Shown here piece by piece: positions 58,044-64,000 of a stretch of 64,000 nt of DNA. Every line of letters starts with the position of its first letter. Position 1 is the stretch's first letter. A program made the translations under genes and the position numbers. The notes below the pieces were generated by a model. It did not search any database. It saw nothing but the letters and a program-made list of their open reading frames with translations, and was not told where the DNA came from. Source of the stretch: CAMDPA01 sp964574325 (lineage in GTDB: Bacteria > Pseudomonadota > Alphaproteobacteria > Rhizobiales > Hyphomicrobiaceae); assembly GCA_964574325.1 (NCBI GenBank), contig CAZNMY010000007.1:37722-101721 (forward strand). Direction: 5' to 3'.

Positions 58044-58586
58044 TTATTTCTTCTTGCCTTCCTTGCGGAAGATGTACTCGCCTTGATAACGCACGCCCTT
58101 GCCCTGGTAGGGTTCCGGCTTGCGATAGGCCCGCAGCTCGGCGGCGAGCTGACCCACCACCTGCTTGTCGATGCCCGTAATGATGATCTGATCCTGCTTG
58201 GCGCCGCCGACCTTGAGGTCGATGCCCTTCGGGATCGGATGGATGATGTCGTGGCTGTAGCCGACCTGCATCTGCACGGCATCCTTGCCGGACATCGCTG
58301 CTCGGAAGCCGACGCCGTGAATTTCGAGCGTCTTGGTGTAGCCGTCGGTGACGCCCTTGATCATGTTCACGATCATCGTGCGCGACATGCCCCACATGGA
58401 GCGCGCCTGCTTGGTGTCCTCGACGAGGGTCACCTCGATTTCGGGGCCGTTCTGGGCGATCTTCAGCACCTCGGGAACCGAGAACGACAACTCGCCCTTG
58501 GGTCCCTTGACCTTGATCTGCTGACCCGTCAGCGTGGCCGTCACGTTGGACGGCACGGGGACCGGCTTCTTTCCGATGCGGGACAT
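58044..58586 (-). CDS. rplF: 50S ribosomal protein L6
   Basis: A 180-residue L6 near the factor-binding site of the large subunit. It opens MSRIGKKPVPVPSNVTATLT, with VKGPKGELSF, SMWGMSRTMIVNMIKGVTDG and the C-terminal YRKPEPYQGKGVRYQGEYIF. ATG 58586 fits the family exactly. It is 62 bases ahead of rplR, and 125 bases separate it from rpsH. Confidence 0.97.
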   Translation of the reverse strand: MSRIGKKPVPVPSNVTATLTGQQIKVKGPKGELSFSVPEVLKIAQNGPEIEVTLVEDTKQARSMWGMSRTMIVNMIKGVTDGYTKTLEIHGVGFRAAMSGKDAVQMQVGYSHDIIHPIPKGIDLKVGGAKQDQIIITGIDKQVVGQLAAELRAYRKPEPYQGKGVRYQGEYIFRKEGKKK

Positions 58587-58711
58587 CGCTCGTCTACCTT
58601 CGTTCTCTCTGGCGCAATGCGCATTTCCGGGCTTCGCGCTCGCCGGCTTCGCACCGGCATTCGCTTCGCATTCACCGCCTCAGCGCACGTTCGACAGTGC
58701 GCGGCGCCGGC

Positions 58712-59110
58712 TCAGAACACGTTGCACAGGATTTCGCCGCCGACATTCTCCTCGCGTGCACGCCAGTCCGGCATCACACCCTTGGGGGTCGACAGAATGG
58801 AAACGCCCAGGCCATTCGCCACCGCGCGGAGATCGCGGACAGGCTTATAGACCCGGCGGCCCGGCGTGGAAACGCGCGAGATCTCGCGAATTGCCGGCTG
58901 GCCGTTGGTGTACTTCAGCTCGATCTCGAATTCCTTGAGACCGTTCTTGTTGTCGATCCGCGTGTAACCGCGGACATAGCCCTCCTCGACCAGCACGTCC
59001 AGAACGCGCTGACGGAGGTTCGAGGCCGGCGTGGAAACCTTGGGCCGCTTGCGCATCTGTGCGTTGCGGATGCGGGTCAGCATATCGCCGAGGGGATCAT
59101 TCATCGACAT
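58712..59110 (-). CDS. rpsH: 30S ribosomal protein S8
   Basis: A 132-residue S8, a primary 16S rRNA binder and, in some bacteria, repressor of the spc operon. It opens MSMNDPLGDMLTRIRNAQMR and ends in the conserved STPKGVMPDWRAREENVGGE ILCNVF-type tail. Middle blocks: LVEEGYVRGYTRIDNKNGLK and REISRVSTPGRRVYK. Start at ATG 59110, 15 bases after rpsN. Confidence 0.97.
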   Translation of the reverse strand: MSMNDPLGDMLTRIRNAQMRKRPKVSTPASNLRQRVLDVLVEEGYVRGYTRIDNKNGLKEFEIELKYTNGQPAIREISRVSTPGRRVYKPVRDLRAVANGLGVSILSTPKGVMPDWRAREENVGGEILCNVF

Positions 59111-59125
59111 ATCGGACTCCTCAGC

Positions 59126-59431
59126 TCACCAGCTCGACTTCGTCATGCCCGGGATCAGACCCTGGCTCGCCAGCTCGCGAAGCTGATTGCGGCAAAGTTT
59201 CATCTTGCGGTAGAACGCGCGCGGCCGGCCGGTCAGCTCGCAGCGATTGCGGATGCGAACCTTCGACGAATTACGCGGCATCTCGGACAGCTTCATCTGC
59301 GCCGCGAAGCGCACCTCGATCGGCTGCGAGCGATCGTGAATGATGTCCTTCAGCGCGCCGCGCTTCGTCTTGTACTGGTCCGTCATCTTGCGACGACGCT
59401 TGTTCTTCTCAATCGAACTGGTCTTGGCCAT
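59126..59431 (-). CDS. rpsN: 30S ribosomal protein S14, zinc-independent type
   Basis: A 101-residue S14 of the long form. It lacks the CXXC pairs of the zinc form; cysteines occur singly (RCELTGRPRAFYRKMKLCR). Typical parts are MAKTSSIEKNKRRRKMTDQY and the end ELASQGLIPGMTKSSW. Length and form match proteobacterial S14. It follows rplE by 59 bases. Confidence 0.96.
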   Translation of the reverse strand: MAKTSSIEKNKRRRKMTDQYKTKRGALKDIIHDRSQPIEVRFAAQMKLSEMPRNSSKVRIRNRCELTGRPRAFYRKMKLCRNQLRELASQGLIPGMTKSSW

Positions 59432-59490
59432 TGCAGTCCTCCTCGAGGCCGTCTACGGAGCCGGCACCGCTGCCCACTCCGTACGGCACC

Positions 59491-60162
59491 TCACGTGCGG
59501 AACGGGAAATTGAACTGACGCAGCAATTCGCGCGCCTCGTCGTCGGTGCCAGCCGAGGTACAGACGATCACGTCCATGCCCCAGACCTCATCGACCTTGT
59601 CGTATTCGATCTCGGGGAACACGATGTGCTCCTTGAGGCCCATGGCGTAGTTGCCGCGGCCGTCGAAGCTCTTCGGGTTCAGACCGCGGAAGTCCTTCAC
59701 ACGCGGCAGCGCGATCGTGACCAGGCGGTCGATGAACTCGTACATCCGGTCGCCGCGCAGCGTCACCTTGGCGCCGAGGGACATGCCCTCGCGGACCTTG
59801 TAGACCGCGATCGACTTGCGAGCCTTGGTAATGACCGGTTTCTGGCCGGCGATCATGGACAAGTCGGCAGCAGCGTTCTCGACCTTCTTGCGGTCGTTCA
59901 CGGCCTCGCCGATGCCCATGTTGAGCACGATCTTCTCGATGCGCGGAATCTGCATCGGATTCTTGTACTCGAACTTCTTGACCATCGCCTCGCGCACGGC
60001 CTTCTCGTAGTGCGACTTGAGACGCGGGCGGTAATCCTTCGGGCGCGTAAAGGAACGCGGCGCTGCGTCCACGGCAGCTGCTGCATCCTTCTTGGCCTTG
60101 GCTTTCGCCTGGCCAGCCGCCTTCGCCTGAGCGGCCTTCTTGTTCTGCTTGTCGTCAGCCAT
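59491..60162 (-). CDS. rplE: 50S ribosomal protein L5 with N-terminal extension
   Basis: A 223-residue L5, which anchors 5S rRNA in the central protuberance. The core starts at about residue 45 (YRPRLKSHYEKAVREAMVKK) and has IEKIVLNMGIGEAVNDRKKV, AGQKPVITKARKSIAVYKVR and FPEIEYDKVDEVWGMDVIV. About 40 extra residues at the N-terminus are Ala/Lys-rich and probably disordered; usual L5 has about 180-185 residues. ATG 60162 lies four bases behind the rplX stop, so the extension is likely genuine. A start inside the extension cannot be excluded. Confidence 0.95.
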   Translation of the reverse strand: MADDKQNKKAAQAKAAGQAKAKAKKDAAAAVDAAPRSFTRPKDYRPRLKSHYEKAVREAMVKKFEYKNPMQIPRIEKIVLNMGIGEAVNDRKKVENAAADLSMIAGQKPVITKARKSIAVYKVREGMSLGAKVTLRGDRMYEFIDRLVTIALPRVKDFRGLNPKSFDGRGNYAMGLKEHIVFPEIEYDKVDEVWGMDVIVCTSAGTDDEARELLRQFNFPFRT

Positions 60163-60165
60163 GAC

Positions 60166-60492
60166 TTACTTCCTCTCCGGAATCACTTCGCCGGAGCGCT
60201 TCGCAAAGCGCACCTTCCGGCCATCTTCCAGAAACTTGAAACCAACGCGCGTCGGCTCACCGTCCTTGGGATCCTCGAGCAAGAGGTTGGAGAGATGGAT
60301 CGGTCCCTCCTTGGAGATGATGCCGCCCTCTTGCGAAGCCGACTGCTTCTGGTGGCGACGCACGATGTTCACACCGCGCACCAGCGCGCGGCTCTCGCTC
60401 GGCATGACCTGGATAACTTCACCGCGCTTGCCCTTGTCGCGGCCCGACGTGACCACGACGCGGTCGCCCTTCTTGATCTTAAGCGATGGCAT
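60166..60492 (-). CDS. rplX: 50S ribosomal protein L24
   Basis: A 108-residue L24, an assembly-initiating protein of the large subunit with a KOW motif (KIKKGDRVVVTSGRDKGKRG). Then come VNIVRRHQKQSASQEGGIIS and IHLSNLLLEDPKDGEPTRVG. Its start overlaps the rplN stop by one base (TGATG), coupling translation. Normal length. Confidence 0.97.
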   Translation of the reverse strand: MPSLKIKKGDRVVVTSGRDKGKRGEVIQVMPSESRALVRGVNIVRRHQKQSASQEGGIISKEGPIHLSNLLLEDPKDGEPTRVGFKFLEDGRKVRFAKRSGEVIPERK

Positions 60493-60860
60493 CAGAGCAC
60501 CTCCGGAGCGAGGCTGACGATCTTCATGTGGTTCTTGGCCCGAAGCTCGCGCGTCACGGGTCCGAAGATGCGCGAGCCGACCGGCTCACCCGTGGCGTTC
60601 ACGAGCACGGCAGCGTTGCGGTCGAAGCGGATCAACGAGCCGTCGGGCCGACGCACGCCATGCGCGGTGCGCACGATGACGGCCTTCATCACCTGGCCCT
60701 TCTTGACGCGACCACGCGGGATGGCCTCGACCACCGACACGACGATCGTATCGCCGATCGTGGCATACTTCCGCTTCGAGCCACCGAGCACCTTGATGCA
60801 CTGGACGCGGCGCGCGCCAGAGTTGTCGGCGACGTCGAGGCTGGACTCCATCTGAATCAT
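60492..60860 (-). CDS. rplN: 50S ribosomal protein L14
   Basis: A 122-residue L14, at the interface with 16S rRNA. MIQMESSLDVADNSGARRVQ and CIKVLGGSKRKYATIGDTIV are nearly invariant, as is FGPVTRELRAKNHMKIVSLA at the end. The frame extends 12 codons upstream, but ATG 60860 is the family start. Overlaps rplX by one base. Confidence 0.97.
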   Translation of the reverse strand: MIQMESSLDVADNSGARRVQCIKVLGGSKRKYATIGDTIVVSVVEAIPRGRVKKGQVMKAVIVRTAHGVRRPDGSLIRFDRNAAVLVNATGEPVGSRIFGPVTRELRAKNHMKIVSLAPEVL

Positions 60861-60974
60861 CGGAGCTTCCTTTCGAGAAGGGCGTCTGGCGCTCAAAGCA
60901 CCACGGCCCGCCTCTCAACTTTCCACATTCGGCTTCATTCGACCGGCCCGCGAGCGGGACGGCGGCGGGATCGG

Positions 60975-61214
60975 CTAACGAGTAGGCTCGCCGACGACCA
61001 CCCATCTCTTGTTCTTCGAGATCGGGCGGCTCTCCTCGATGGAGACCAGGTCGCCGATCTTGAACACGTTGTTCTCGTCGTGCGCGTGGTACTTCTTCGA
61101 GCGGCGTACGGTCTTCTTGAGCAACGGGTGCGTGTAGCGGCGCTCCACCTCGACCACGATGGTCTTGGCGTTCTTGTCCGACACAACAACGCCCTGCAGG
61201 ACGCGCTTGGGCAT
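60975..61214 (-). CDS. rpsQ: 30S ribosomal protein S17
   Basis: A 79-residue S17, a primary 16S rRNA binder. Blocks: MPKRVLQGVVVSDKNAKTIV, VEVERRYTHPLLKKTVRRSK, and the end KIGDLVSIEESRPISKNKRW. Length normal. It lies 20 bases after rpmC, and 114 bases separate it from rplN. Confidence 0.97.
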   Translation of the reverse strand: MPKRVLQGVVVSDKNAKTIVVEVERRYTHPLLKKTVRRSKKYHAHDENNVFKIGDLVSIEESRPISKNKRWVVVGEPTR

Positions 61215-61234
61215 GAGAAACTTCCTTTCGATCC

Positions 61235-61435
61235 TTACTTGGCGCCGCCGAGCGACTTCTGACGCGCCACGGTCTTGACGCGAGCGATGTCGCGGCGAAC
61301 CTGACGGACGCGCGCCACGTTCTCCAACTGACCCGACGCCTTCTGGAAGCGCAGGTTGAACTGCTCTTTCTTCATCTTGACGAGCTCGTCGTCGAGCTGG
61401 TCCAGCGTCTTGTCTCGCATCTCGGAGGCTTTCAT
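61235..61435 (-). CDS. rpmC: 50S ribosomal protein L29
   Basis: A 66-residue L29 at the tunnel exit, a docking area for trigger factor and SRP. The two-helix hairpin reads SEMRDKTLDQLDDELVKMKK, EQFNLRFQKASGQLENVARV and RQVRRDIARVKTV. The frame opens far upstream, but ATG 61435 (MKASEMRDKT) is the family start. It sits between rplP and rpsQ. Confidence 0.96.
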   Translation of the reverse strand: MKASEMRDKTLDQLDDELVKMKKEQFNLRFQKASGQLENVARVRQVRRDIARVKTVARQKSLGGAK

Positions 61436-61476
61436 CGCCTGCGTTCCTTCAGTATGCCTTGCGCGGTATCCGCGAC

Positions 61477-61887
61477 CTACTTCAAACGGGTGACGATGCG
61501 CGTCTTGATCGGCAGCTTGGCGGCCCCCAGAAGGAGCGCCTCGCGAGCGATCGTATCGGCGACGCCGTCGAGCTCGAACATGATCCGGCCGGGATGGACG
61601 CGGGCCACCCAAAGCTCGGGCGAACCCTTGCCGGAGCCCATGCGGACCTCGGCAGGCTTCTTGGAGACCGGCAGATCGGGGAAGATGCGGATCCACACGC
61701 GGCCGGCACGCTTCATATGACGCGTGATGGCACGACGAGCGGCCTCGATCTGGCGCGCGGTGATACGCTCCGGCTCGACGGCCTTGAGGCCGTGCGAACC
61801 GAAATTGAGCAGCGTCCCGCCCTTGGCAGTGCCGTGGATACGGCCCTTGTGCGCCTTGCGGAACTTCGTGCGTTTTGGTTGAAGCAT
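61477..61887 (-). CDS. rplP: 50S ribosomal protein L16
   Basis: A 137-residue L16 near the A-site tRNA. MLQPKRTKFRKAHKGRIHGT is the classic start and fixes ATG 61887 (the frame opens two codons earlier at a TTG). Further blocks: GLKAVEPERITARQIEAARR, RVWIRIFPDLPVSKKPAEVR, MGSGKGSPELWVARVHPGRI. The arginine known to be hydroxylated in E. coli L16 falls in this last part. Standard position after rpsC. Confidence 0.97.
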   Translation of the reverse strand: MLQPKRTKFRKAHKGRIHGTAKGGTLLNFGSHGLKAVEPERITARQIEAARRAITRHMKRAGRVWIRIFPDLPVSKKPAEVRMGSGKGSPELWVARVHPGRIMFELDGVADTIAREALLLGAAKLPIKTRIVTRLK

Positions 61888-61933
61888 GTCCAAAAACCTC
61901 TAAGGCAAACAGTGCGGAGCGCGATCAGGCACC

Positions 61934-62689
61934 CTAGCGGGAGCCGCGATCCCCACGGTCACCGCGGTCACCGCGCTCGCGCCGGCCTTCGCCTTCGCGA
62001 CGGCGGCCGCCACCGCTCTCCTGCAACTCGTTGTGACGGCGCTCGGACGCCATCGGATCGTGCTCGAGGATCTCGCCCTTGAACACCCAGACCTTGATGC
62101 CGATGATGCCGTAAGCGGTCATCGCACGGCCGTAGCCGAAGTCGATGTCGGCGCGCAGCGTATGCAGCGGCACGCGACCCTCACGATACCACTCGGTACG
62201 CGCGATTTCGGCGCCACCCAGACGGCCGGCGACGTTGATACGGATACCCAGAGCGCCGGACTTGAGCGCGGTCTGAACCGAGCGCTTCATGGCGCGACGG
62301 AACGCGACGCGGCGTTCGAGCTGCTGGGCGATGCCCTCGGCGATCAGGATCGCATCGATTTCCGGCTTGCGGATCTCGACGATGTTGAGGTGCACCTCCG
62401 ACGAGGTCAGCGCGGCGATCTCGCTGCGCAGCTTCTCGATGTCGGTGCCCTTCTTGCCGATCAGCACGCCAGGGCGGCCGGTGTAGACCGTGACGCGGCA
62501 CTTGCGATGCGGACGCTCGATCACGACCTTGGAGATCGAAGCCGCGCGCTGCTGCTTCAGGATATGGGCGCGAATCGCCATGTCCTCGAGGAACAGCTTG
62601 GAATATTCCTGGCGGCCGGCGAACCAGCGGCTGTCCCACGTGCGATTGATGCCGACCCGCAAGCCGACGGGGTTGATCTTCTGACCCAT
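61934..62689 (-). CDS. rpsC: 30S ribosomal protein S3 with basic C-terminal tail
   Basis: A 251-residue S3 at the mRNA entry channel. MGQKINPVGLRVGINRTWDS starts the protein; a KH domain contains RPGVLIGKKGTDIEKLRSEI, and the C-terminal domain has RTEWYREGRVPLHTLRADID and YGRAMTAYGIIGIKVWVFKG. After about residue 215 comes a low-complexity tail of Arg, Gly, Glu and Asp (repeated RGD units in ERGDRGDRGDRG), as in many alphaproteobacterial S3 proteins. Two bases separate it from rplV. Confidence 0.97.
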   Translation of the reverse strand: MGQKINPVGLRVGINRTWDSRWFAGRQEYSKLFLEDMAIRAHILKQQRAASISKVVIERPHRKCRVTVYTGRPGVLIGKKGTDIEKLRSEIAALTSSEVHLNIVEIRKPEIDAILIAEGIAQQLERRVAFRRAMKRSVQTALKSGALGIRINVAGRLGGAEIARTEWYREGRVPLHTLRADIDFGYGRAMTAYGIIGIKVWVFKGEILEHDPMASERRHNELQESGGGRRREGEGRRERGDRGDRGDRGSR

Positions 62690-62691
62690 GC

Positions 62692-63093
62692 TCAGCTCTC
62701 CTCAGCCGCGGCTTCAGCCGCGGGCTTGACCTCGCGCACGATCACGGTGATCTGCGCGAAGGGCTTCTCGATCCTGCTAGAGCGACCACGACCACGGGCC
62801 GCGAAGCGCTTCATGACGAGGTTCTTGCCGACCCAGGCTTCGGCGACGACCAGGTCATCGACGTCGAGGCCGTGGTTGTTCTCGGCATTGGCGACCGCGC
62901 TCATCACGCACTTGCGCACGTCCTGAGCGATCCGCTTCTTGGAGAACTCCAAGTCGGCGATCGCGGTATTGACTCTCTTGCCGCGGATCATGCCCGCGAC
63001 CAGATTGAGCTTCTGCGGCGAAACACGAAGGTTGCGCGCGACGGCGCGGACTTCGTTCTCGGCGAGGCTTCGCTCACGCTTCGGCTTGCCCAT
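62692..63093 (-). CDS. rplV: 50S ribosomal protein L22
   Basis: A 133-residue L22, whose loop lines the exit tunnel. EVRAVARNLRVSPQKLNLVA, GMIRGKRVNTAIADLEFSKK and GKNLVMKRFAARGRGRSSRI are typical. ATG 63093 (MGKPKRERSLAEN) is taken as the start; the frame runs further upstream without similarity. C-terminus has a short Ala/Glu tail. 10 bases after rpsS. Confidence 0.96.
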   Translation of the reverse strand: MGKPKRERSLAENEVRAVARNLRVSPQKLNLVAGMIRGKRVNTAIADLEFSKKRIAQDVRKCVMSAVANAENNHGLDVDDLVVAEAWVGKNLVMKRFAARGRGRSSRIEKPFAQITVIVREVKPAAEAAAEES

Positions 63094-63103
63094 GAGACTC
63101 TCC

Positions 63104-63391
63104 TCAGCCCTTCGCCTTGACGGCTTTCTTGTCGCCGCCATGGCTCGAGAACGAGCGGGTGGGGGCGAACTCGCCGAACTTATGCCCGATCATGTCTTCC
63201 GTGATGGACACGGGAACATGCTTCTTGCCGTTGTAGACGCCGAACGTCAGGCCGACGAACTGCGGCAGAACGGTCGAGCGACGGCTCCAGATCTTGATGA
63301 CTTCATTGGTACGACCGGACGCGCGCGTCTTCTCCGCCTTCTTCAACATGAAGCCGTCGACGAACGGACCTTTCCAGACTGAGCGTGGCAC
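63104..63391 (-). CDS. rpsS: 30S ribosomal protein S19
   Basis: A 95-residue S19 in the head of the small subunit. PRSVWKGPFVDGFMLKKAEK, WSRRSTVLPQFVGLTFGVYN and MIGHKFGEFAPTRSFSSHGG are diagnostic. The start codon reads GTG (63391). Lies between rplB and rplV in standard order. Confidence 0.96.
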   Translation of the reverse strand: MPRSVWKGPFVDGFMLKKAEKTRASGRTNEVIKIWSRRSTVLPQFVGLTFGVYNGKKHVPVSITEDMIGHKFGEFAPTRSFSSHGGDKKAVKAKG

Positions 63392-63425
63392 GTGCGATCT
63401 CCGTTTATTCCAGTGGCTGCGCGGA

Positions 63426-64000
63426 TCAGGACTTCGCGCGGCTGCGAATGATGTACTTGTCGGTCGTCTTGTTCTTGCGGGTCTTGTAACCCTTGGTCGG
63501 CTTGCCCCACGGCGTGGCCCAATGCTTACCGCCGTTGGTACGGCCGCCGTTGGGATGATCGACCGGGTTCATGGTGATCGAGCGCACCGTCGGACGGATG
63601 CCGTTCCACCGTGTGCGACCGGCCTTGCCCGTTACCTGGTTCGAGTTGTCGGGGTTCGAGACCGCGCCAACGCTGGCCATGCAATCGGCACGAACGCGGC
63701 GGGTTTCGCCGGAGCCCATGCGGAGGATCGCCCAGCCGCTGTCACGGCCGACGAGCTGCACGTAGGAGCCCGCCGAGCGCGCAACCTGACCACCGCGGCC
63801 CGGCTTCAGCTCGACGTTGTGGACGATGGTGCCGATCGGAAGGGCCGACAGCGGCATCGCATTGCCCGGCTTCACGTCCACCTTCAGACCGGACACAACG
63901 GTGTCTCCGATCGCCAGGCGCTGCGGCGCCAGGATGTAGGCGAGCTCGTCGTCCTCGTAACGGATCAGCGCGATGAACGCGGTCCGGTTGGGATCATACT
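63426..64000 (-). CDS. rplB: 50S ribosomal protein L2 (5' end outside the window)
   Basis: The C-terminal 191 residues of L2, a primary 23S rRNA binder needed for peptidyl transfer and subunit joining. The frame is open to the right edge (YDPNRTAFIALIRYEDDELA, then ILAPQRLAIGDTVVSG). Later: GNAMPLSALPIGTIVHNVEL, the catalytic-centre part RGVAMNPVDHPHGG-like (RSITMNPVDHPNGGRTNGGK) and the end TDKYIIRSRAKS. In that last block the usual PHGGG reads PNGGR: His, as in E. coli His229, is replaced by Asn. Most of the protein lies in the window; the N-terminus does not. Confidence 0.96.
   Translation of the reverse strand, partial: YDPNRTAFIALIRYEDDELAYILAPQRLAIGDTVVSGLKVDVKPGNAMPLSALPIGTIVHNVELKPGRGGQVARSAGSYVQLVGRDSGWAILRMGSGETRRVRADCMASVGAVSNPDNSNQVTGKAGRTRWNGIRPTVRSITMNPVDHPNGGRTNGGKHWATPWGKPTKGYKTRKNKTTDKYIIRSRAKS

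Overview
The window is a high-GC, tightly packed chromosomal segment from an alphaproteobacterium, most likely of the Hyphomicrobiales (Rhizobiales). The ribosomal proteins are of alphaproteobacterial type. Bug/TctC-type periplasmic binding proteins are numerous, as are CoA-dependent catabolic genes, and the intergenic palindromes resemble those common in Rhizobiales. The species cannot be named from the sequence alone.

Layout. 1-4000: end of an unknown gene, a DUF3500 protein and an orphan xanthine-dehydrogenase-family large subunit. 3965-6000: a lower-GC insert with one DUF4062 (TIR-like) gene, bracketed by two copies of a 79-bp hairpin repeat whose stems co-vary. 6000-17800: housekeeping and accessory genes: a HerA-like ATPase, an acyl-CoA synthetase, a TPR protein, a 6-oxocamphor-hydrolase-like crotonase, argC, a cupin, a three-gene set (two rSAM/arsenosugar-type glycosyltransferases around a metallo-beta-lactamase-fold enzyme), a PA0069-type radical SAM protein and rnhB. 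18348-20236: a frameshifted acetyl-CoA hydrolase/transferase gene. 20277-20985: twin Lin0512 genes.

21300-36954 is a catabolic island. One minus-strand unit (26206 to 21326) has an MBL hydrolase, a bifunctional enoyl-CoA hydratase/3-hydroxyacyl-CoA dehydrogenase, a 3-oxoadipyl-CoA-type thiolase and a thioesterase. A second (35972 to 28145) has an enoyl-CoA hydratase, an ADP-forming acyl-CoA synthetase, two Bug proteins, a CaiB-type CoA transferase with apparently permuted halves, an alpha/beta hydrolase and a ModA-like protein without a signal peptide. A plus-strand pair (26423 to 28182) carries another Bug protein and another signal-less ModA-like protein. An IclR regulator is divergent from the long operon. 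Similar TTCCATC-containing palindromes lie in both divergent promoter regions, so the cluster is plausibly one regulon for uptake, CoA activation and beta-oxidation of an unidentified organic acid.

37360-40172 encodes a two-subunit molybdenum hydroxylase (2Fe-2S protein plus Tat-exported large subunit). Then come two tandem MFS exporters, a small secreted protein, a divergent class A penicillin-binding protein, a fourth Bug protein and an M20 deacylase. 48735-51128 holds a PP2C phosphatase and two FHA proteins with no kinase nearby, followed by lspA, a lipoprotein and a TrmH-family RNA methyltransferase.

53420-64000 is the S10/spc ribosomal region on the minus strand, from a partial rplB through secY and adk. 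Two layout features stand out: a 587-bp gene-free gap between rplO and secY, and no rpsM-rpsK-rpoA-rplQ after adk. No rRNA, tRNA, CRISPR array or complete insertion sequence was recognised.
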